Part shown: positions 1-9,935 of the stretch, in pieces
How positions within the stretch are numbered: position 1 is the stretch's first letter
How the letters are laid out: the number at the start of each line of letters is the position of its first letter
Assembly: GCA_947172415.1 (NCBI GenBank)
Contig: OX359190.1
Coordinates: 3,782,001 to 3,846,000 of the forward strand
Direction: 5' to 3'
Source: Chondrosia reniformis
Lineage: Eukaryota > Porifera > Demospongiae > Chondrillida > Chondrillidae
DNA: 64,000 nucleotides
Program-made: the position numbers and the translations under genes
The notes under the pieces: generated by a model
Database searches by the model: none
What the model saw: only the letters and a program-made list of their open reading frames with translations
What the model was told of the DNA's origin: nothing

Positions 1-159
1 GAGGTGTCACATTCCAGGCGGAAGTGTCTCTAGCATGTGACCTGCGCGTGAAGCGGAGCACCAGCCACTGAAACGTCACGAGTCATCACTAGTCGTTACG
101 ATGTTAAATTATCAATTGTGAAAACTTATGAGCAATTTATATAGTATAGTGGAGGAAGG

Positions 160-385
160 CCAACGACAGAGGAAGGCCAATAAAGGCCTACGTGACCGAA
201 ACGTTCTATTTTTCTTTTGATTATACTACGTTAATAATCAAAAAAGAATAGAACGTTTCTGTCACATAAGCCTTAATTCCTCAGCTATTATTAACGTATT
301 ATAATAGCTGAGGAATTAAGGCTTACGTGACCGAAACGTTCTATTTTCTTTTGATTATACTTCGTTAATTGCTCATACATTTTCG
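160..385. repeat. Three-copy inverted/direct repeat cluster (palindromic MITE-like remnant)
   Basis: A block of about 50 bp with the core ACCGAAACGTTCTATTT occurs near 190-225 and again near 325-355 on the + strand, and in reverse complement near 240-275. The segment AATTCCTCAGCTATTATTAACG (split here as AATTCCTCAGCT and ATTATTAACG) and its complement meet at about 300. The outcome is a nested snap-back. It codes for nothing visible and looks like a decayed fold-back element. Its boundaries are uncertain. Confidence 0.55.
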
Positions 386-2835
386 CCATTGATAATTACA
401 TAGATATTAGTAGACATGCAATATGCTTACTGTTTCCACTTACCTCTTACAACAACAATAAACTCCGATCAAAGAAACTGTATCGCTACCGAGAAGCCTT
501 ACTTGACATATCAACTTCGGAAGTCTAATGTTTGTACCAAATATTTGGGTGCATATTAAACGTCATAAGACGTCATTGTATGATGGCTCAGCTATACTAC
601 TAATTTTGGCTGACAATCACGTGACAATACCATTACTCGAAGGAGAAGAGACAAATGGAAAACGAACCGATTATTAGACAGTGGAGAATTGTATATCTAA
701 CCATTTTTGGACATCAATCTCTTCAATAAGTAACAGCCTAAAAGTTGTATGTATACTCCTGGAATATTCCCTTGTTTAACTGAGATATTAAGTACTAGAG
801 GCGCCTGATAAAGGTACGAAAATACTTTTTCGATTATAATTTAAAAACTAAAGGGAATTTTAAAGGAGTATACATACCATCGTTAGATATCATTATCCTT
901 CATAGGTTGGTGTCACCATTTATTCTATATTCGTATTTTCCACTGTCTAATAAAACATTTTTGGTGATTTGGCACCTAACACTTACGGCCACTTACGTTC
1001 TCCTTTAAGCCTGCAATCGTGATGCTCTTGTAGCCAAACTATTAAGAAAGAATAGCGCTTCAATTCTATATAATTTGTTTAGTGATACGATGTTTCTAAA
1101 GTAAAATAGAATAAATTAAAAAGAGTGTTAGTTAGCGACTTTTATCGAAAATTTCCGGAAGTATGGACATGTTCCACTAGCGTTGGCTGGGGGTGCTGGG
1201 GTTTATGTTGGATTGAGGGGATGGATTTGTGTTGTCTTCAAACTAGAGCAAATCATCCTATAATATATTTAAAATAGAATATGGGATCTAAACTATATTT
1301 ACATAAGCGTAACAGTATACCAATACTATGGAAGCTACAGTACCTCTCAACCGGTTTACAGGCTTACCTACAGCTTGGGTATATGGACATATTTCTTACG
1401 GTGTCCAATATGGACTGTTGCGGGAAAAAGAATGCTCTTTTTGTGCGCTGATTAAGGATTTGTCAGGACAGAACACAAGTAGAGAAAAACAAATCATGGG
1501 CCTGTGCCACACTACGAAGGTGACCTTCTTTCGTTTGACAGAATTAATCTTCAATAAATTCGTAAACACATGTTATACACTTCCTTTCATTAAAATTCCT
1601 ACCAATTAATAAAATAAACTTGATAATCACTTGGTTATCAAGTTTACTTTGTTTAGCTTAGGTATGCCTACGGGTTGCATAGTTTATGCTTCGCAAATGG
1701 GGCCGAGTAAGTCAGCCAAGGTTTATTGAAAGGTATATCGTACAAGCAATGAAACTCACTACTTCCATGGTATCCATTGTCCCATTCGCAAGCGTCTGAA
1801 ATTTTATCAAACAGCTGGAACCTTGTCCAACAGCCAGATTTTGCTATAACGGCTGAAATGTTTTGTTTCAAGTAACAATTTGGCAGTACCATATATATCA
1901 ATATCACTATAACAACCTACACTACAACGATGAACATCGAAAAGTGGTTTTTGCTTATAACAGTGTTTTTCAATGCTACAGCTGTCTATGACTCCCTTCG
2001 TGCGCATGTAGGACATGTGCACATGGCAGCCATAAACAAAATGGTGGCTAAAAAGGAAGCCTATAATTAATTCATAATTCCTCACTTTATTTTAGAGCAA
2101 ACATGAAAGAAGAAGTTTTAAACAAGAATTAGAACTCTTATAATTTATGATTTTGTTTGTATTAGTGATTTATAGATAGAAAAATTAATTATTCAGTCAG
2201 CCATGTGAAAAAATACTTCAGTTGAAAATGCGGAGATCTTGATTTTGGTTAAAAGTCTTAATACTAGTCTCAAAATACTCTTAACATTAAAATCTAACTT
2301 TTGACCGTGTATACTTTTGAAACAATACTTCATTCATGAGATATGAGCTATTTTTAAAAAATACATGGAATTTTACGCAAATGCCTGCACATGTTGATAA
2401 CGGATCACCTATCAAAAGTATACACAGTAAAAATATGTTTTACCTCTTGTGAACATGTCATTACGTTTTGAGAACAAAATACTTTTGTTTAGATCACCGC
2501 ATTTTCACTGCAATATCAGCTGTCATAAGATTTCTTCCTTTAGCTGGTGTAACGCTGATGTAATGAGGTAATTATGACGACATTAAATACGTATCCTCCT
2601 TTGAGAGTCGATTTGGAGATTTGATTGATCAGTAAGTTGTTTAAGCCATCCGTTACAAAGTATAACCTATCACCTAAGAAACAAAAGATACAACATGTCT
2701 ATACTTTGATAATTTTATTCGTCAAAACGAATGATCCATCAAGTCACGTATCTTGACTGAAGACTTACATGAAGTTTATAATTATGGCCAGCGCCGTACG
2801 TAATCATTTGTTTACAACAAATAACATTACTTCAA
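386..2835. other. Gene-free AT-rich stretch
   Basis: Short open frames occur here (for example 1328-1609 on +, 1807-2085 on -), but none shows a recognisable domain, splice context or repeat identity. A small hairpin GATAACCACTTGATTATC-like pairing sits near 1620-1640. I see no element or gene that I can support. Confidence 0.5.
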
Positions 2836-2839
2836 GCTA

Positions 2840-3470
2840 ATGGATACCCTAAACGGGAGGCTCATAGACTGCTAAACAGGAGAAGGCTGACTAAGGAGAG
2901 TGAGGATGAGTGTAAACACAAACTCTTTATTCCATATATAAAGGGATTCAGTGAGATGATCGATAAACGATGTAAGAAAATGGGTATCCAGACCATTTTC
3001 TCCAAACAGAGATCACTGAGAACCGTTTTATTCAACCCAAAACAGCCACAACCACCTATGGATATCAAGGGTGTAGTTTACCTAATTCCTTGCTCTGAGT
3101 GTTCTGCAGTCTACTTTGGTGAAACTGGAAGGACCCTGAAAGTGAGATTGGCAGAACACAAGCGAGCAGTCAGGATGGGGGATGTGAACAATGGTATAGC
3201 TGTTCACTCCCTCAAGACTGGCCACTCAATTGCTTGGGACAAGGCCAAGATTACAGACAGGGAAACCCACTGGCAAAGGAGAAGGGTCAAAGAGAAGCCA
3301 TCAGGATCCAGAAGAGCCAGGTGAGAATGAATTTAGATCAAGGCATTGTGTTACATCAAGCCTGGAGACGATTTAATATTCATACTTCCTGTTTTTCTCA
3401 TCCTGCTGAGGGTCACATGACAGGAAGTGGAAATGGCGGAAAAATCCTCTATAAATAGAGGAAATTCTTC
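2840..3470 (+). pseudogene. Canonical Penelope-like element, C-terminal GIY-YIG nuclease fragment
   Basis: The end of a PLE protein whose GIY-YIG domain would nick target DNA for retrotransposition. An open frame runs from about 2840 through FIPYIKGFSEM, the K/R-rich linker and the nuclease core 'GVVYLIPCSECSAVYFGETG' (about 3073-3130), followed by the conserved RLAEHKRA and HSLKTGH. This order, nuclease after the RT C-terminus, is the classical Penelope/Neptune type. The frame breaks near 3300: the C-terminal 'SQVRMNLDQGIVLHQAW' continues in another frame, so one small indel separates the halves. The RT region is missing, so the copy is 5'-truncated, as is usual for PLEs. It is followed directly by the family's 3' end with a hammerhead-like core. 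Related copies lie at 46.6-48.5 kb. Confidence 0.85.
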
Positions 3471-3481
3471 CACACAACCAT

Positions 3482-3520
3482 CAGTCACTGAGGAAGACCC
3501 GCAGGGTCGAAACATTTGAC
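3482..3520 (+). ncRNA. Hammerhead-ribozyme-like core in PLE 3' region (degenerate)
   Basis: CTGAGGA (3488-3494) matches the CUGANGA core box. GACCC-GCA-GGGTC forms a perfect 5-bp stem II, followed by GAAAC (3509-3513). The following bases are AT rather than GT, so neither a GUH cleavage site nor a self-complementary ACGT stem III is available. Hammerhead motifs are established features of canonical PLEs. This copy is probably inactive. The PLE tail continues to about 3605. Confidence 0.55.
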
Positions 3521-3605
3521 AAAGAATTGAAAAAACCAACTGCGTTTTTAAACACTCAAAAGTCGAAGGATGTACCATCCCAGAGATACCTTTACTATAA
3601 TGTTT

Positions 3606-4774
3606 AATATACTTTTTCAAATAATACAATCAATAAACATGGGCAAATATTACAATGATAGTGATAAAGATGATGGTACTGTAAGGATGAGACAGTGACG
3701 TTTAATCATAGACTATCTATACTACACAACGTTACGTAGTATAGAATATCTATGGTTTAATAAAGGTATAATTTCTTTTGGAGACGTTCCCTTGCTATTC
3801 TAAGGACGACGGGTACCAAACGTTCTTAGCTACGTAAATGAAAAGAGAATCTACCCCTTTGTGTGAAACCCTTGGATATGATTTAGGGATGAACAATAAC
3901 CAGTGGGACCTCCCACAACCTTATACTACCATCATCTGAACCTACAGAAATGTACATTTAGCTGTCGGTCTGTGAATGTTGACACCAAGTTTCAGCTGCG
4001 CATCTGTCCATTTGAAAGAGTTTTATTTCTTCTTTCGGATTCCCTTCCTTTTCCTCCTACTTTCTAAAACTGCCAAGACTCATCTTACTTTAATCCGACT
4101 TCTACTTAGGAAATGAAGAATGAATATGGATTGGTATCCGCCCACGCACAGCTGTCACCTTGTTTATTGTAGTTCCGTTTTTGGGTACAGGACGTTTGAT
4201 GAGCAAAAAAGCTTTTATAAATGACTTGATACATCGAATTGACTTTGAAAAAGGATACTATAAAGGGTTTCATATGATTCTGGTATATCACTTTGAATGG
4301 CACAAATTCGTTCAGCTAGTAGCCCAAGTATTAGGCGACATGGTACAATAAGGGAAGCAGATTCAAGTCCAATTCCTATAGATAATCTTTGATATAACGA
4401 TATGGAGTGATCGAGGCTGTTACGCTTCCGGTTGTATAGACGCTATATATAAGCTATATATCGTCAGTAATACACCAAATGTCTCAAGCTGTCAATCGAA
4501 AGGCTACCTTGTTAGGTATTGTATTATATTTATATATACAAAGAAGCAGAAGCGCGTAAATCGTTTATGTACCTGTAGTAGTAGCACCGCTAAGTTCTTT
4601 AATGATAACAGCATATCCCTGATAACATGTACATGTACTAAACGGACTCCACTAAGTAATAGTAAGGGATAGTAAAGTAGGCCATCCTTTTAGTACATTT
4701 AAGAAAAATGCTTCAGATGGGTAACTTGTCCAGTAAACTTTGTGTGTCTTTATATTAGAACTTGGAAACCTCAC
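3606..4774. other. Gene-free stretch
   Basis: AT-rich sequence with only short, overlapping, domain-less frames (for example 4106-4303 on - and 4160-4351 on +). No repeat seen elsewhere in the window was recognised. Confidence 0.45.
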
Positions 4775-5001
4775 ACAAGGTTAACTTTTCAAGATGAACT
4801 AGTAGAAGTCTTAATGAAGCTTCGCCTCAAGCAACCAACCAAGATCTTGCCTATAGATTGGGAGTTGGTATTAGCACCATTACCAGAATATTCCATAATT
4901 GGATTTATGCCATGAGTGAACTATTGAAATTCTTAATGAAATGGCCTACTAGACTGGTTCTTCGGCAAAATAACCTCAGTCAATCAAGACTACATACCTA
5001 G
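4775..5001 (+). pseudogene. Harbinger/ISL2EU-type transposase N-terminal HTH fragment
   Basis: Two frames together read LTFQDELVEVLMKLRL, then 'DLAYRLGVGISTITRIFHNW' and a tail with FLMKWPTR, ending at TAG 4999-5001. This is the pattern of the helix-turn-helix that precedes the DDE_4 nuclease in ISL2EU/Harbinger-like transposases (family knowledge: LxxxDExxLxLMKLRL, then DLAxRFxVSxSTVSRIFxxW). A one-base shift near 4830 joins the halves, and no catalytic domain follows. It is a short relic with no partner gene nearby. Confidence 0.55.
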
Positions 5002-5613
5002 ATACTATTTGTATCATTGATTGTAGTGAAATCTTTATAGATAGACCTACGTCTTTGAAGCACGTGCGCAAAAATACTCTCAATATAAAAGCCATAACAC
5101 AGCCATATTTTTAATTCGTATTACTCCATGTGGAACTATCTCCTATATAACGTGTTCTTGGGTGGAGGGGGAAGAGTATCAATTGTTACTTAATACAGCA
5201 GTGTTACTTTCTCCAAGGAGGTTAAAGGCCTACTGCCAGTAAACATGATCCAACACAAAGAGGATAACTGAATATGCCACAATTGACAAGAGTTTAACTG
5301 TATGTGCTGCACTCATCAATTTATCAAATTCAATTGTTACCGGTTGACTTATATCATGCAAATAAACACATTTGAAGTAAAGTTCTTGTATTCACTATTA
5401 AGCTGATACATTTATACACAAAGATAGTAAAAGATATCTGACTCTGTCCCTGCCCACGAGTCGCCTACATTTGCTAAAAAGTGTTGTGTTGTTCGTTTGA
5501 CCTGGTGAAAAGTGCACTCACTCTTCACGAAGCTTTATCCTGATGCCAATTCATAGAATGAGATACATGTAAAACCCATGTAATGAGAGTTTTGAGTTCC
5601 GCCCATGTCTGAG
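5002..5613. other. Gene-free stretch
   Basis: No coding, repeat or RNA signal that I can support between the HTH relic and the hAT relic. Confidence 0.4.
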
Positions 5614-6135
5614 TTACGCATGGGCAGTGCCCGGATAAAGGGGCTCAATTGTACATACCTGCAGGACCTTTTTCCTCTTGGGGAGATCTAATTGGAATGT
5701 GGCATTAAACCTGCAGAAAGAATCCAGTGCAAATTGTAGAACAAGAAGTACCAGCTTACACAGTGGATCCTTCAGGTGCTCATCTACTCTAAGCACTCTT
5801 GCAGATCTTGCCCCCTGAGCCTCTTTGTCAAAATATTCCTTAAGAGCAACCCACTGGTAGAGAACTCTTTTCACCACCTTCTCTCACCTAAGCCAGCCGT
5901 GTTTGGCAGTTCTTGATGGCCCTCAAAGGCTCAATGCCAAGAAACTCCTGGAAATCCATTATCTCTTCTTTCCTTTTTGCACTCTTGTCAATGAGGTAAA
6001 GGATGTCTACAAAAAGGTCGACCAGCAGTACCTTGACTGTAGCTACAAGGCCCAGATTGGCAAGATGGTAAACACAAACCAGACTAACAATTTGTGGCTG
6101 AATGGCTCTAATTGCTCCTCTCAGCCCTGGTGGTG
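5614..6135 (-). pseudogene. hAT-like transposase fragment
   Basis: On the minus strand, one frame from about 6135 reads VCVYHLANLGL, then 'KRKEEIMDFQEFLGIEPLRA' and KNCQTR. After a one-base shift near 5890 it continues as VVKRVLYQWVALKEYF and LKDPLCKLVLLVLQFAL to a stop near 5614. This follows the order known from hAT/KIAA1586-type transposases: CxxHRxxLA, a helical insert, KxxxxTRWLS, then VxxLLEQWPALKxYF and FLxxxLxxFxxFNxxFQ. Neither the D/E catalytic blocks nor a C-terminal dimerisation domain is visible. A decayed internal piece. Confidence 0.55.
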
Positions 6136-6139
6136 AGTC

Positions 6140-6362
6140 CTGGCCATCCCATTGTGCTTTTCTTAGTAATCTTTACTCTTAAATCCCAGGACACCAGCAC
6201 CCCCCAATTTGGGTGGGGTGGTAGAGTTGTGAGGATGATGAGGTAATGTTGGGTGGGGGTGGTGGGGGTGGTAGTAATAATGTTAGGGTCAGGGGTGGAT
6301 TAGGGTTTTCTGCAGACAATAGCAAATCGTCCTGCAACCATTAATTATATTTAAAAATAAAA
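6140..6362. repeat. G/T-rich low-complexity sequence
   Basis: Runs of GGTGGGGGTGG and GGTAGT between 6200 and 6300. There is no coding content, and the stretch simply separates the hAT relic from the X element. Confidence 0.45.
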
Positions 6363-7117
6363 ATTTTCTACAAAAATAATGAAGATGAAGGGATGGCACA
6401 AAAAGCATAGAAACAAGAAAGGGATGTTACACAGTGAAGCATTAGCTATATATGCACGAATCATACAACACCCTTGCTTGTAGGATTCATGCATAGCTAA
6501 TGCTTCACTGTGTAACATCCCTTTCTTGTTTCTATGCTTTTTGTGCCATCCCTACATCTTCACTATTTTTGTAGAAAATTTTTATTGTTCTCTAGTTTCT
6601 GTACTTTTTATGGAGCATAAGCTAGGAATTCGTTGTATTTTAAAGCACTTTGGTTTTGCAATCTTCGACTGATTATGACATCATTAAAATGGCGAATTTA
6701 TTGAGGTCTTGACTCTTGAGCCATGAAAACTGTCATACTCAATAATAGCGTTATCGCTCTCGCTTCTACAAAAGAATACAGCTCGGAAAATTTAGAGTAA
6801 TTTCGATTAAGAAGTAGTCCGAAGGCTTATTTCGTTTTTTAGTTACAGCGGGCGAAGAAGATGAAGAAGATGAAGAAGAAAATAAAGAAGAAGAAAACGA
6901 AAATGGGAGATTTCAAAGTTCGTTCGTTTTCCAACGATACACGGTCGCTTGCCTTCAAGGCCAATTTATAGCATGTTTGTTCTATATTCAACTCTACATA
7001 GTCTCGTTTTGGCGATTTTCAGCCTAATTCGGAATTTCGCCGCTATACCAATGTATGGGGTAAACGAAACAACCCGTACCATCCCTACATAGAGAGTACT
7101 ACCATACTCTCTGATAG
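6363..7117 (-). mobile_element. X element copy 1 (non-autonomous, long internal hairpin)
   Basis: Reverse-oriented copy of a roughly 700-bp repeat also found at 15,811-16,511 and 28,735-29,414. Read on the minus strand it starts near GAGAGTATGGTAGTACTCTC, a small terminal palindrome followed by TAGGGATG. It runs through a GAA/CTT-rich tract and a block with AGCGAGAGCGATAACGCT, and ends in a hairpin with ~95-bp arms (6363-6580) built on GGGATGTTACACAGTGAAGC. No ORF is conserved between copies. It is probably a MITE or SINE-like parasite of an unidentified autonomous partner. Confidence 0.7.
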
Positions 7118-8099
7118 AATACAGATCTAAACGATATTTACATAACCGTAACAGTAGAGTCCAATATTATGGAAACAAACTGTGTATCTGAAACAGTTTG
7201 TTTGGGTAGGGTGTGGCTTAACAGAAGTACTCAAGAGTTATATGTCATCTATTTGCGTAGCTTCCTGTCAGTCATTACATTAAACAGTTTAACCGTTGGA
7301 GGTTTTTTTGTCCACTATAGTCGCCACTATAGGCTCACGTTCGGCTTTTCCGTTTTTCGTTAAATTCTTATATAAATTTGTATGTGCGGTTATTATATCA
7401 ATAGAAAAATGTTAGTGAAGTTAGAGCGACTAGCGTTTTATATAAATGGAGTTATAGAGACATGAAGAGTAAATAAACTAAGTTATGTAGAAAATTACGG
7501 AGGTGATTACAGGAAAACGCACGGTAATAATTTAAAACAATGGCCGCCTTGAAGAGGCCGTCTAATTCACTTAAACGTTTTGAGTAATTACAGCCCAAAT
7601 TTTTCTCAAAAATCGTCTTGAAACTGCTGCGAAAACAAAGTTTTTACCCTGTCAGTTGTTAATACTTTCAGTAAAGTTCGGAGTTGGAGGTATATATATA
7701 GGTATGTACGTTCAGCGCCCATGCTGCGTGGCAGGAAAGTCGCAATTAACGTTTTTTATTGAAAGGAAAAGTACTGCAAAGAAACATAACGTTCTAAAGT
7801 TAACAAAGATCTTTGTATAGCGTAAAAGCTACCTACAACGATATATAGGGCGGCGTGTGGTAAGTCCTACTGATGAAGGCTTATGTATACTGATGTTCAA
7901 AGGATTTGCTTTGTTTAGTGTGCGTAAATTTAAGAATACTTGCCTTTATCCAATGCTTAAAAATAGAAAAATTAGGAGAGAACAGTTTAAAAGCGTACGA
8001 AGGAAGACATTCTTCTTCATGGCCACTTTAGTGGCCTAAAAACCGTAAGAGGCTAGCGAAAGTCAAGCATTCAAACCATAAAGGGTTAACTACTTTTTC
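7118..8099. other. Gene-free stretch
   Basis: Short frames at 7169-7363 and 7857-8039 show no recognisable domain. Nothing else supported. Confidence 0.4.
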
Positions 8100-9560
8100 A
8101 GATGCATTTGTATGTGTGAGACTTTTAAGCGACTCATTACAGTAGAATGTTAAGAAACACTTTTTTATATAAAAGAGATAATCTTATCACTATCATGAAT
8201 GAATTGTTAGAATGCCTAAGGCTACGGTCTAAATTATTCAACATTATAAGTCAGGTTAGGGGTAGCTTGAAAGGTGTAAACCTTACAAGCAACATTATTA
8301 GCAATAATGTGTGGAATGGATGGATGCGCATTTCTATGTAAGAGTCTTCTAAGCAACTCATTACAATGTTACATTTATAAACATTTTGTTTAAAAAGAGC
8401 TAAGCTCATTAGTAGACTGAATGAATTATTAGGAGTCCTGGGGCTAAGTAGCTTAGTTCTTTAGGAACATTTTAATTTGTAAAAGAGATAAGCTTACCAT
8501 TAGCATTGATTACACAGTGTCAGTTAATGGAAAGCCTAGGCTATGTCACTGTGTAGGTTTAATATAATGAAATATTATGGTAGAAGTTATTTTAAGTTAA
8601 AAGTCAGATTGGTGATAGTATGAAATGTGTAAGCCTTACTAGAAAGTGAACATTAGCGTTTGTATATTTGTGACCGTCCATACAAAAAGGGCCATTTTCG
8701 CGTATGCAACAGAAATTGCATTTTTGCTATCATTTGAAAGGGTTTCCGTAGTACTAGCGAATGGTGAAATCAGAAGTGTCATAGCACTTACGGATCCGAA
8801 GTTACAACACTTTGAAACAGAACTGTTGCCAAACACAATATGTAAAACAGCTTTACTTCCGTTTAGTTAATAAAATGATGACATCATTGATTTCACAATC
8901 TCAAGCAAATCAAATCAAAACTATCGAACGATAATGATATTCACCTTTCCGTATATAGAACAAAATGCCGTATTTCCGGTAGCTTCTATTTAATAAGATC
9001 GGATTTATCGCACAAAGAAGACTGAAATAACGACGGCAATATTGGGAAAGGTTAGAGTAACGAATATTTAATGATATTAAAAGGAAATCGCACTTTCGAC
9101 TATTTTTCCACGACGTTTTTAAAATGCCCATATTGAACATATTGCTACAGCCCGAATATGCCCCGTTTCGCATGGACAGTCATATTTATAGAATGGATGA
9201 GTTTCTATGTAACAGTCTTCAAACAGAATCATTAGAGTAGTTAGTTTAAAAAAGTTATAAACAGTTTAATTCGAAAAAGAGCTTAGCTTATCAGTAGCGT
9301 GAATTAATTATTAGAAGGCCTAGGGCTACATAGCTAGGCTCTTTAGCTTATCCCTAGCCTTATGACATAATGTACAACTGTGTTTCTATGTAGTATTCTT
9401 GAAGTGATTAGTTGATGTAGACATTTTTAAAATCTATAATTATGGTTGCCAATAGCTTGGAAGTTTTTCTATGTGTGAGACTTCATAAACTTCTTGGTAA
9501 TGAGGATATGCATTAAAGATTGTCTAGCAAAGTCTTTGCATCCCTCTTTGTACCTAATAT
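8100..9560. repeat. Diverged direct repeats of ~200-300 bp
   Basis: The motif series 'TTTCTATGT..(A)GAGTCTTC..A..AACTCATTA', 'AAAAGAG(A/C)TAAGCTTA' and 'GAATGAATTATTAG..GCCTAGGGCTA' recurs around 8100-8240, 8320-8440 and 9180-9350 with many substitutions. The units are old and irregular. Open frames inside (8646-8870, 8910-9173) are not conserved between units and are not taken as genes. Confidence 0.45.
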
Positions 9561-9719
9561 CAACTCATGTTAAATGAGACCAACAAATAAATAATTATAA
9601 ACTAATAGATATGGAATTTAGTTAACTAAACTGTACATTTCACCCCTTCATAACTGTTATGTTGTGAAATGTTTATATAAATAAACAATTAACACAATGC
9701 CATGCATATTATTGTACAT

Positions 9720-9806
9720 AGCTCTCTTTAGGTTTAGTTCCCCTATAGGCTCTTTTTACAGAATAGGCATACAGCATGTAGGAAAATGGTATCTTAGTTT
9801 TTTCAT
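9720..9806 (+). repeat. 5' pseudo-LTR of the Naiad-like element
   Basis: Starts AGCTCTCTTTAGGTTTAG and ends TCTTAG...TTTTTCAT; it is nearly identical to 13,221-13,307. It lacks the upstream hammerhead-containing part found before the 3' copy, so the 5' repeat is partial. Confidence 0.85.
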
Positions 9807-9935
9807 GTGTTTACTTAGCCTCATGTTAGTCCCTGGTGGCTGTTGAGCCATTGTTGCCTTTAAATAGCCCCGGCTACATGTAATAGGTTAAGTCTTTGTG
9901 GACTAGCTTGTCTAGTCCTTGACCCATTTCCAATC

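Noticed and set aside
1328-1609. 93-codon plus-strand ORF as a gene
   Set aside because: No domain, no splice or repeat support, and base composition like the surrounding non-coding DNA.
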